From Sparassis latifolia (Eukaryota > Basidiomycota > Agaricomycetes > Polyporales > Sparassidaceae): a stretch of 64,000 nucleotides of DNA. Of the stretch, positions 54,983-64,000 are shown piece after piece (position 1 is the first letter of the stretch; each line of letters starts with the position of its first letter). The stretch spans positions 1,550,001 to 1,614,000 of the forward strand of contig CM031555.1 of the NCBI GenBank assembly GCA_018466975.1, in the 5' to 3' direction. The position numbers were made by a program, and so were the translations under genes. The notes beneath the pieces are model-generated. The model did not search any database. It worked only from the letters and a program-made list of their open reading frames with translations, and had not been told where the DNA came from.

Positions 54983-57897
54983 ATGGCTCTCAAGGCTAAG
55001 GGGAAACGACCAGCTCAGACTATACGAGTAGGAGAAACGGTTCCAATTTTCAGCTTGCGATTTCTCACACATACCACAGGGCCCATCCAAAAGGCGAAAA
55101 ATTGCGCCTAGCAAGGATGCTGCCGACGGACGAATGGCAAAGAGCTCTAAGGCAAAGAGTTCAAAGGCCAAGGGTAAGGGCAAGGAGAAGGCCATGGACA
55201 GGGGATCATACCTATTCCCGTCCTCGGAAACGACGAAGATATGGAGCTATCTGACGAAGACGTTGACATGCTCGAAGAGTACGGAAGTGCTGTAGCCTTC
55301 TTGGACAGACTGGATGAGAAGGGCATTACTCGGTGAATAGACTCGTGCTGTCTCTGTGGGTGTATGTACGAATAACCGCCTTCGCAGGAGCAAGAAGGAG
55401 ACTGAACGGCTGTATCAATTGCATAAGCCCGCTCGCCAAACAGTCGAGGACGATCTGCCCTCCATTGACTCTCACGATGAAGACGAAGACTCTTGGAGCT
55501 CAAATATAGATGAAAATGACGCGGATGGCCATGAGGACGACGGTTCACAATCGTCCGAGGCTGATGATGCGGGCGGCTCGTCAGCAAGCTCAAGCACACG
55601 TCCAGAGTACAAGCGAATCCGAGTCAATTCGGATGATGAAATGTCCTACGAAACCTTTCCACGCAAGCGTCGGCCATCATGGGAACCAGAGTCGGACAAG
55701 GAAAAAGGTATCCAGCGCCTACCTATCAAGCTCTCGGACGGACGGATACAGAAAAGCACCAGCAAAGTCATTCTCGACAAGGCTGAGGAGAGCGGCGAGG
55801 ATGACGAAGAGGAAATGGACCAGGAAGAGTCTCAGCAACAACGCCCACATGGAGTGGAGGATGTGTCCACTGGTGCTCGCTTTGGACGACCTGCGGTTGT
55901 CGACGTGATTGGGAATAAGTCTCGGAGAGCCAGAGTACAGGGCGCCAAAGAGCAAATCGCGGGCATATGTCAAGACATCGTGTCTGATCCCGAGAACAGC
56001 GTACGTAGAACTCCTCTCTCCCGGCTCTCGCTGTCATAATTATGACCTCCACAGCTCGGTCTCCTGCGGCGTCTGCACACGTTCTCTCTTCCTGAAATTT
56101 CAACACCCACGCATCCCGAACCCGTTACCAACGACGTCATCATCCGCAGACTGACTCTTTTATCGCAGTTGGCTGTCTTCCAGGACATCATCCCGGGCTA
56201 CCGCATCCGTGCATTAACCGACAAAGAGAAAACAGAAAAGGTCAGTCAAATGGTGCAGCGCACTAGAGACTGGGAACAGGGTCTCGTGAGTGTTTACCAG
56301 TCCTACCTGCGTACGCTCGAGGCGGAAGTCAAAGGTAGCATACTCTATATCGTTCCTCTCCCACCACCACTAATAGCGCCGGAAAACAAGCGAAGAGCGA
56401 GCTCGCGGAGATGGCGCTGCAGTGCATGTGCACCTTGCTCGTCGAGGCGACACACTTCAATTTCCGCATCAACCTCATGAACTCCATCGTCGCCAGCCTG
56501 AGCCGGAAGTCCTGGGACAAGGTGCGCGCCACCGTACTCCAACCCCACCCGCTAAACCCGAAAATGGCCTGCGCTGTAGTCCTCGGATCTCTGCCTAAAC
56601 TCTATCATCAAAGTTCTGCGCGCTGACGCCACCGGCGACGCATCGCTCGAGATCGTCCGGCTCCTCAACCGCATGATCAAAGAGCGGCGGTTCAACGTCC
56701 ACCTCGAACGTGCTCTCGTGCCTGCTGTGTCTGCGGCTCAAGACCGAGCTCGGCGTGCGCGCGTCCGAGTCGCGTGCAGACAAAGAGCAGGGCAAGTCGT
56801 ACTCGAAAGGACGCGCCGCAGCGCGGCGCGCGAAGGGGAAGAGCACCGCCACGCCGCACCTCAGCAAGAACGCGAAGAAGGCGTTGAAAGAGAGACAGGA
56901 GATCCAGAAGGAGATGCGCGAGGCGGAGGCGGAAGTCGACAGCGAGGAGCGCGCGGCGATCGTCGGTGACCCATTCCCTCTCCGCTCTTGCACACGTCTC
57001 ACGTTCGACCCGTAGCAAACGGAGACGCTGAAGCTGCTCTTCGTGCTGTATTTCCGCATCCTGAAGCACCCGGCCCCGACGCCGCTGTTGCCTGCGGCGC
57101 TGCGGGGCATCTCCAAATTCGCGCACCTCGTGAACATCGACTTCTTCCGAGATCTGATGCAGGTCCTGAAGGACATCATCGCGCGCACGAGCGAGGGCGA
57201 GGGCGCAGACGACGACGATGCCCGGCCGGACTCCACGGGCACAAAGCGCGCGCAAGACCAGCTGCAGTGCATCGTCACCGCATTCGAGCTCCTCTCCGGC
57301 CAAGGCGCGTGCACACACCTCCGCCTGACGCGCGCACATGCACATACACACACTGACGCTGACGCCCGCTCCGCAGGTGAGGCCCTCGACATCGACCTGA
57401 CGGACTTCATCAACCGTCTCTACGCCATCATCCCCACGCTGAGCGTAGCGCCCATCGAGGAGTCCGCCCCACCCAGCGCCTCCCTCGCCACCACCACCAC
57501 CACCACCACCGCACCCGCTCCAAACCCGCCCAGCACCTCCGACACCCTCTTCCGCGCGCTGCACCTGGCCTTCGCCCCGCGCGCCGCCGCCCCGCCCTGG
57601 CGCGCCGCGGCCTTCACCAAGCGCCTGCTCGGCGCCGCGCTGCACTGGCCCCCCGCAAGCGCCGCGCGCGCGCTCGCGTTCGCAGCCGCGCAGCTCGAGC
57701 GCGAGCCGCGCCTCGAGGCGCTGCTCTCCTCGGACGCGCGCGCGGGCTCCGGTGGCGCGCACCGGCCGGAGCTCGACGACCCGCAGCTGAGCAACCCGTT
57801 CGGCGCGCCGCTCTGGGAGCTCCGGCTGCTCGCGCGGCACGGCGACGCCGCCGTGCGAGAGCGCGCGGGGCGGATCCTGCGGGCGCACGCGTCGTAG
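54983..57897 (+). CDS. NOC3: Nucleolar complex protein 3 (NOC3), with a one-base frame gap
   Basis: Noc3 works with Noc2 in 60S pre-ribosome transport and also in replication licensing. Exon 1 (MALKAKGKRPAQTIR) ends at a GTAGGA donor near 55028. The N-terminal part is Lys/Ser-rich and then very acidic. 'EQIAGICQDIVSDPENSLGL' starts the Noc3-specific region, followed by 'LLSQLAVFQDIIPGYRIRAL', 'YLRTLEAEVK', 'ATHFNFRINLMNSIVASLSR' and the CBF/Mak21-like 'ETLKLLFVLYFRILKHPAPT'. The C-terminal part is GC-rich and Ala-rich and ends 'RERAGRILRAHAS'. At 55201-55204 a GGGG run needs a fifth G to join 'KEKAMDRG' to 'IIPIPVLGND'; otherwise the frame breaks. All other junctions fit. Confidence 0.85.
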
Positions 57898-58532
57898 CCG
57901 ATGCGGTACCGCGGTGTGCGTTATGTACTCGGTTTCAAATTTTACTGGCGAAAGTCACGGTGCTCTGTCATCGCGGTGGTCATGCCGCTCTGCGCACCTG
58001 CCGATGACCCGATATGGACCTGTGGGGGCCGGGACGCTAGGTGAGAACGCGAACTTGTTGTATTCGGACTAGCGACTAGCAGCTACATGCGTTTGGTTCT
58101 GGAGAGAGAGAGAGCACGAAAAACAGACAGGGACGGAGAGACGGAGGGGCAGAGAGACACGCAGGGGGGCAAATGCAAAGGGGAGATACACATATATACA
58201 AGACTTCCGTAAGATACAAGGCGAAGCCGAAGCAGAAAGCGACGCGCGGAAAGCAAAGCAAGCAGGGCGGGGTAAGCTACACGAAAAAAAAAAAGGTATG
58301 AGAAGCGCAAAAAAAGAGGTATTAGCAGAATTCCGCCAAACAGAGACAGACAGGTTCGGTGCGGGATGGGGAATAAATATCGCGCAAATAGCACGAGCGC
58401 GTCGTGAGAGCGGCGTCATCGTTCATCGCGACCATAATAATAGGCAATAAGGAGTGCTGCGTCCGAGGCTGGTCATGATGCATTGCGATGTTATTGTTCT
58501 TGGCACGGACCGGGCGAAGGTGTGGGGGCTCG
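57898..58532. other. Convergent 3' region between NOC3 and TEA factor
   Basis: A purine-rich plus strand with GA-repeats (GAGAGAGAGAGC near 58101) and an A-tract near 58285. No gene. Confidence 0.5.
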
Positions 58533-60377
58533 TTAAAAGAGCCCCGCATGCTCGAGCACGGACGGGCTGATCCCGTACATCGCCTCCGAGCGGCTGAACG
58601 ACAGCGCACACGACATCGGGGAGTGCGCGAGCGCGCGCGGATCCTCGCCGCTGGGCGCGCGCGCCACGTACTCGGGAGAGACCGGGCCCGAATACCGCCC
58701 CGGCGAGACAGGCGACATCGGCGGGGTGACGAACGCGCTCGCGGCGGCGACAGACGCGGACGGGCGCTGGAGCGGGCTGGGGCCCGGGACCTGCACGGGC
58801 GTCCGCCAGGGATACTTGTGGAACCCGACGAGCTCGACCGCGGGCGCCGGCGCGGGCGGCTGCACGCGCTCGACGTGGTACACCACCACAGCGAGCACCT
58901 CGTTGTCGACGACGACCTGCTGCGTGATAGTCTGAACTGCGAAGAAAAAGAAGACGCGCGGGATTCAGCACAACGCGCCAACGGAACACGAACCACGTAC
59001 TGGATTCTATGTTCTTGCATCGGCTCAGCAGCGAATCGGGCAGGTACGCTATCACCATTTGTTGCGCGCCCGCGCCCGCGTTTGAGGTTGAGTTCGCGCC
59101 CAGCCCCAAACCGAGGTCGACAAGGTCCGGCGGGTACTGCGGGGTGGTGAGAGGATCGAAAATGCCGACCTCGTGGCCGATACACGCCCCGCCGTCCCAC
59201 GTCTTGGTGTGGCACTTGGCGGAAACCCAGGGGGCGGCGAACGCGATCGCGCCGTGAAAGCCCTGCGCACCGGCGGCGGGCTGTCCCGGGGCGTGTATGT
59301 CAGAGGCGAGACAGCGCACGTTGATGCGTAGGAGGATGCGGAACGGCGGGCTCGACGACGGAGGGCCGATGAGCGACGCGGAGACGAGGCGGTCGACGTC
59401 GATGGAGAACGGCAGCATGCCGTCCGCCCAGAGGTTGACGCTGCATACGCGGTTGGTCGAGGGGGCAGGCAGGGTCGGGGAGGGATATGGGAATTCGAAC
59501 GTCTCGGGAAGCGGGCCCTGGGGGAGGTTGAAAAGCGCGGGGTCCATGATGAGGGGCTCGAGCTTGACTGAAGTGTCGACGTGTTTGCGCGACGTCGAGG
59601 GCGTGATGGTGGCGAAAGGAGAGTCGGGCATCGATTGAGCGGAGGACGACGGGCGAAGGTGCAGATCGTAGTTAAAGTCCGAGAGATTGAGGACTGGGGG
59701 CTCGGGCATGTGGGAGCTCGTCAACGGCGCGTTGAAATCAAAGGGAAATTCGAGGGTCGACCAGTCCGGGGTGGAGGAGGACGAGGAGGACGAGTAGGAG
59801 GAGGTGGAGTCGGCGGAATCCAGGCTGAGGGTATTCCGCGGTTCGGGTGACTCGGTGCTGGCCTTGGCCTTGGGAGCCAAGAGGCCGTTGTCTTGGAAGA
59901 GCTCTTCACCGCCTGCGACGAGGTGAAACTCTGGTGGCGGGTGTGAGAGGGATGGGTACGGGAGAGAGAAAGAGCACCGACCTGGTTCGCCTCTCCACAT
60001 GTTCCGCAGGACCTGTATGTGACTGGCGACTTGTTTCTTGGAACGAAGGATGCCGGCCTTTTTGAGATGGTCGACGAGGAACTGGTTCCGCCAGCGACTG
60101 CGGCCGCGGGAGTAGGTGGCCCATGGAGACTCCCAGTACTTGTGTAGACCTGTAAAGGCGGAGGTGAGGACGGGTGAGCGGAGACGGCGGGATTGTTACC
60201 CTCTACGAAAATCTCTTCGACGTCGTGGGACCAGACCTCACTGCCGTCCTTGAGGAGCTTGTGGTGTTTCCTGAGGGGAGTGAGGGACTTCTTGGGGGCG
60301 TCGAAGGGGAGCATGGGGGCGAGCGGGAGGAGGGGAGGGGAGGGGCGGTCATGTTCAGAAAGTGGGTAGCGGAACAT
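58533..60377 (-). CDS. TEA/ATTS-domain transcription factor
   Basis: DNA-binding factor of the TEA class (Tec1/AbaA/TEAD), which binds CATTCC/CATTCT-type sites and in fungi controls development. Splicing joins 'GSEVWSHDVEEIFVEG' to 'LHKYWESPWATYSRGRSRWR', then 'NQFLVDHLKKAGILRSKKQV' and 'ASHIQVLRNMW'. The third helix 'RSKKQVASHIQVL' matches the recognition helix of the family. After the domain come a Ser-rich acidic region, then a conserved C-terminal block with 'CSVNLWADGMLPFSIDVDRL', 'CLASDIHAPGQPAAG', 'WVSAKCHTKTWDGGACIGHE' and 'VVVDNEVLAVVVYHVER'. A Pro/Ser-rich tail ends 'GISPSVLEHAGLF'. The start at the Met of 'MFRYPLSEHDRPSPP' is likely; a later Met (MLPFDAPKK) is possible. Confidence 0.88.
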
Positions 60378-61287
60378 GAGGAGCGGGAGACAATAGCGGC
60401 ATGTGAAGAGCGGAATATAAGGGAGGGACAAAGGGAGAAGGATTGGCGCGTGGAAGTTATATACGGGGAGCGGAAAAGGAATAATAATATGATATGATAG
60501 GGTTGGACTGGGAAGGGGAAGCGCGCACAAGCCGAGGAAGGAGAGATCCGGTAAGGGAAGGGAGACCCGCTGATGTGGAGAGGCGTACTAGCACAGAGCG
60601 CTAGCGAGCCCCTGTCAGCAAGTGGACAGGATCGGGGAATTGTGAGCAGAATTGGAGCGCGAAGAGCAGGAATGGAAAAGAGTGCCGGTCGATCCAGCCC
60701 AGACAGCGTCTGACGGTCTGCCTCTCTTCTCTGGGGTCCATCTGGGGTGCACCCGCGGTATACCGGTGTCGCGACGGGGTGGGTCGCTCGGATGACAATT
60801 GAGCGGATGAGCAGGCTGTGGTCCCATACGAATTGGGGACGGTTATTGTCCGGAGAGAAGGAAACTCACCCGCGGGGTGCAGCCTTTGAACCTTCCGTAA
60901 TTGGACAAGGGAAGGCGAGTGTGCGGCGGAAGGCGTAGCCGAGAGCCGTACGCGGCGCAGGCTGTGCGCAGTCTGTGCGCAGACAGTGTCCGGAGGGGCG
61001 GGGACGGTGCGAGCACTGCACTGAGCACGGTCGTCGACGAAGGAGCGAGGGACGACGGAGGCAGGGCGCGCAGAGCAGTGAGGGAAGATGAGATCGTCAT
61101 CGCGCACAGTCGGAACCAAATCTGGTCCATAAACGGCAGCTGCGGCCCGGCGTATTGTACGGACTTGTGAGCCCGCGACTGCGGACTCTGATTGGCCCGC
61201 GCATCTTCGCGCGGAGCTCGAGTGCGCCACCCGGCCCGGCGTTCCTCCTGCGCTGTTTCATCCCCGCCGGCGCCTCTGCTGACCGTC
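60378..61287. other. Divergent promoter region of TEA factor and VPS23
   Basis: About 0.9 kb between the two start codons, with long but unsupported frames. No domain or repeat recognised. A long 5' leader of the TEA gene is plausible given that developmental regulators often have one. Confidence 0.4.
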
Positions 61288-62987
61288 ATGGCCGCATCGC
61301 TCATGCACCGATGGCTGCGCCAGAACATACAGCCCTATGCTCACCAGGACGTCGTCTTCCCAGACGTCGCCGCCGCGCTCGCCCGCTATCCCACTCTCCG
61401 TCCGAAAACAGACGTCTACAGTGGGCCGCGTTTCCTCATTCGCGTCTTCCGCTCCGTTCGCTCACCTCCGGCTTGCAGCATACGATGACGGCCGCACGCA
61501 GCTTCTGCTCTGTCTCCACGGCCTTGTCCCGATTTCCTTTCGTGGGGCGGCATACAACATCCCGGTGGCAGTCTGGCTGACGAGAGAGCATCCTCGCGAG
61601 CCCCCATCGCATACGTTGTGCCCACCGCAGACATGCTCGTTCGCCCCGGATCTGACGTGGACGTGAGCGGCAAGTGTCACATACAGTACCTCTCCAATTG
61701 GGAGCACAAACCCGAAGTGCGTACCCGTCCATCTGTCCTGTCCTCGTGATTCATTGCCGGCGACGAACAGGGCTGCAACCTAACCGCGTTGTTCGAAGCC
61801 ATGCAGGACGCCTTCTCGCACCTTCCTCCCGTCTACGCTAAACCAAAACCCGTCGCTGCGCCCCAGCCCACCCGCGCAGCCACCACCGGACCCGACTACT
61901 CCGACAGACCTCCGCCCCCGCTGCCACCTGCCACGCCGTCCCAATCCGTTCCTCCCGCACCGGCCCCCGAGCACAACGATGGGCGCCCTCCTCTCCCTGC
62001 CAAACCCGGAACACCCGCTGTCAGCGCCACCGCGGCTCCGCACGCCAGAACACAAGGCGTCCCCCGATCTCCCACTCTCCTCGCCACGGTGCGTTTTCCA
62101 ATCGCTCTTCTCTGGTGCCCATTGGCTTCCCCCCTCTAATCCCCGATTCGCAGCCCGCTCTCGCCCTGCGTCCGCCGCCGCCTCTGCCCCCACACACTCC
62201 ACCGGCAGAACCCCCGCTGCTACGCCACCCAAGTTCGCCGGTCCCACCCACGTACACGCCGCGCGCTCAGTCCGACGTGCCGCGTCCTCAGGCTCCTCCC
62301 CAGCTCCCTTCTGCTGCATCTCCACGGCCCACTCCTCCACTGCATCAGCCCGCACGCGCCCTCGCTTCTTCCTCTCCGCCCCCGCTGCCCCCTCTGCCAA
62401 ATGTCGCGTCCCCCGTGGGTCTCCCGCAGCACATGTACCCGACGTTCCCGACGCTGCACTCACCCGCGCCCTCCTTGCCCCCGCCCTTCCTCTCCCCGCA
62501 GTCCACCGACCGTGCTGCACCACCGATCCCTTCAATGCCGCTTCAACACACCTCGCCGCCCGCGCCATCGATTCCCCCACCGGACCTGCTCGACGCCGAC
62601 GACACCACCAGCGGCCCGCCCCTGCCCTCATCCACGTCCCCACCGCCCGGGCCCGGGCCCGCGCCGCCTCGCCCTCCAAACCCCGAGCTGCTCCGGCTGC
62701 ACGCCTCCGTGCACGCGCGGTTCACGTCCGAGCTCCACGCGCTCACCCACGCGCTCTCGCGCGACGCGGAGCGCCTGCGCGCACAGCAGGCGGACCTCCT
62801 CGCGGGCGAGCCCGCGCTGCGCGACGAGATGGGCCGCCTGCGCGCGGTGCGCGACGTGTGTGAGGGGGTCGCGGCGCGCCTGCGCGGCGCCGTGGAGCGC
62901 GGCGAGCGCAGCGTCGCCGAGCTCCGGAGGAAGGGCGACCCCGAGGTGGACGAGCTCGTGTGCTCGACGACGATCGTGTACAATCAG
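61288..62987 (+). CDS. VPS23: ESCRT-I subunit VPS23/TSG101 (3' end beyond the window or hidden)
   Basis: Binds ubiquitinated cargo in multivesicular body sorting. Exons 61288-61420, 61479-61718 and 61771 onwards. The UEV domain is clear: 'VFPDVAAALARYPTLRPKTD', 'YDDGRTQLLLCLHGLVPISF', 'AAYNIPVAVWLTREHPREPP', 'AYVVPTADMLVRPGSDVD' and 'CHIQYLSNWEH'. A long Pro-rich region follows (about 61810-62680, one intron), then a coiled coil ('HARFTSELHALTHALSRDAE' and 'RLRAQQADLLAGEPALRDEM') and 'DPEVDELVCSTTIVYNQ'. The C-terminal steadiness box expected next is not seen; at 62988 a donor (GTGCGTG) opens a repeat-filled intron. In the UEV exon, a CCCCC run at 61601-61605 needs a sixth C to keep the frame. 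Confidence 0.85.
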
Positions 62988-64000
62988 TGCGTGTCGGCTT
63001 CTTTTTGCTTTTAGGTTGTGCGCGCTGGGTTCCCCCTTTTTTTTGGGTTGCGCCCTGGTTCTTCTGCGAGCACGTCTTTTTGCGTAATTGCCCTGGACTT
63101 GAAGCGTCGGTGCAACGCGCGTCTTTCTCGCGTTCGTCGCGCTGGGGTTGGGGCAAGTTTTTCCGACTTGCGGCAGCTGGCCGTGTGCCGGGCTCGAGCT
63201 TTCCCCCTTCTGCAAGGCGCATCTCGCTGCCTCTTGGTTCTCGATCGTCAGGGGGGAGGGCGCGTCTTCTTCGCGTTTGTGCCCCGCTGGGTTTTGAGCG
63301 GGCTGTGGCTCGCGCTAGGCCCGTTGTTTCCTTGCTTCTGCGAGGGGCATCTGCGATCATCGGCGCGCGGCGTGTTGTGGACGCGCGCGTCTGCGCGTCT
63401 TGCGCTGGGTTTCGTGCGCGATTTCGTCGCACTGCTTGGCCGCGCACCAGGCCCGTTGTTTCCTGCTTCTGCAAGGGGCGCATCTACGCGTTTGCGCTGG
63501 GTTTTGTGCGTGTTTTTTGGCTTGCGCTGGGCCGTGCGCCGGGCCCGAAGTTTCCTGCTTCTGCAAGGCGCATCTTGCTGCCTGTTTCTCGATCGTCATC
63601 GCAACGTGGGGCGGACGCGCGGCGTCTTTGCGTTCGCGCTGAGTTTTGTGCGCGCTGGCCGTGTGCCGGGCCCGAGGTTTCCTGCTTCTGCAAGGCGCAT
63701 CTTGCTGCCTATTTCTCGATCGTCGCAACGTGTTGCGGACGCGCCGCGTCTTCGCGTTCGCGCTGGGTTTTGTGCGTGTTTTTGGCTTGTGCTGGCCGTG
63801 CATTAGGTCCATAGTTTCCTGCTTCTGCAAGGCGCATCTTGCTGCCTATTTCTCGATCGTCGCAACGTGTTGCGGACGCGTTCGTGTTCGTTCACCGTGT
63901 CGTGGTTTCTGCCAGTGTCCGACGCGAACTCCGATTACTGTCCCGCGACATCACGAGACGTCCCCCGTTGGACCCGGATTTCGCCCATCCGATATTCCCT
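62988..64000 (+). repeat. Long VPS23 intron filled with ~130-bp tandem repeats
   Basis: The landmark 'TTCTGCAAGGCGCATC' and variants recurs near 63207, 63334, 63462, 63552, 63681 and 63820, spaced about 90-139 bp. Each is usually followed by 'TTGCTGCCT', 'TTCTCGATCGTC' and a stretch reading CGCGTCTTTGCGTTCGCGCT or similar. The last two units are nearly identical. A pyrimidine-rich plus strand is kept throughout. No exon with the VPS23 C terminus is recognised before the window ends. Confidence 0.75.

Noticed and set aside
56692..57888. 398-codon minus-strand frame opposite NOC3
   Set aside because: It is a GC-rich shadow of the NOC3 coding strand with low-complexity Arg/Gly content and no domain.
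61780..63483. Long minus-strand and alternative plus-strand frames across VPS23 and its intron
   Set aside because: GC-rich, Arg/Ala/Pro-biased shadows; only one plus frame matches UEV, Pro-rich and coiled-coil order.

Overview
The window looks like nuclear DNA of a filamentous basidiomycete, probably an agaricomycete. The genes are dense, carry many introns of about 45-65 bp with GT...AG borders, and encode eukaryotic housekeeping proteins (uL24/RPL26, V-ATPase subunit D, FAM50/XAP5, mitochondrial uS13, TRAPP Bet3, methionine aminopeptidase 1, APC5, NOC3, a TEA-domain factor, VPS23/TSG101). It also has two trichodiene-synthase-like sesquiterpene cyclases and Ty3/Gypsy chromoviruses of the kind common in these fungi. 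The species cannot be named from the sequence.

Layout. 1.2-8.1 kb is gene-dense: terpene synthase copy 1 (+), a DnaJ-ankyrin-RGG protein (-), FRG1 (-), RPL26 (+) and VMA8 (-). About 8.2-36 kb is a repeat island with almost no host genes. It holds tRNA-Phe-headed SINE-like elements, a gag-protease retroelement ORF, a 325-bp-arm inverted repeat, a ~169-bp satellite, a 33-bp minisatellite, and two Gypsy chromoviruses. One chromovirus sits inside the 3' LTR of the other, and a solo LTR lies in the gag of the older one. Target-site duplications mark all three insertions. At 36.1-37.2 kb lies terpene synthase copy 2 (-), with the same exon lengths as copy 1 but apparently without its last exon. A gene-poor stretch follows to 39.4 kb, then a second gene-dense block: XAP5/uS13m/BET3, a hAT-like MITE, a 5'-truncated glycerol-3-phosphate acyltransferase copy, MetAP1, an FAD monooxygenase with a broken relative nearby, a decayed GNAT gene, APC5, NOC3, a TEA factor and VPS23, which runs off the right edge through a repeat-filled intron.

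Gene relationships. Three housekeeping pairs are divergent with short shared promoters: FRG1/RPL26 (about 140 bp), XAP5/uS13m (about 170 bp) and APC5/NOC3 (about 185 bp). The genes serve separate core functions (translation, vacuolar acidification, vesicle tethering, cell cycle, ribosome assembly, ESCRT sorting). The terpene cyclases are the only specialised-metabolism genes recognised with confidence, and no complete biosynthetic cluster surrounds either copy.

Caution. NOC3, VPS23 and the FAD monooxygenase each need exactly one extra base to stay in frame. In NOC3 and VPS23 the missing base falls in a short homopolymer, so assembly or sequencing indels are likely. I saw no clearly new defence or mobile system. 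The most informative signals are the nested retroelement stratigraphy, the SINE family with an intact intron-bearing tRNA head, the perfect 325-bp inverted repeat tied to the gag-protease ORF, and the stop codon shared by the two pol genes.
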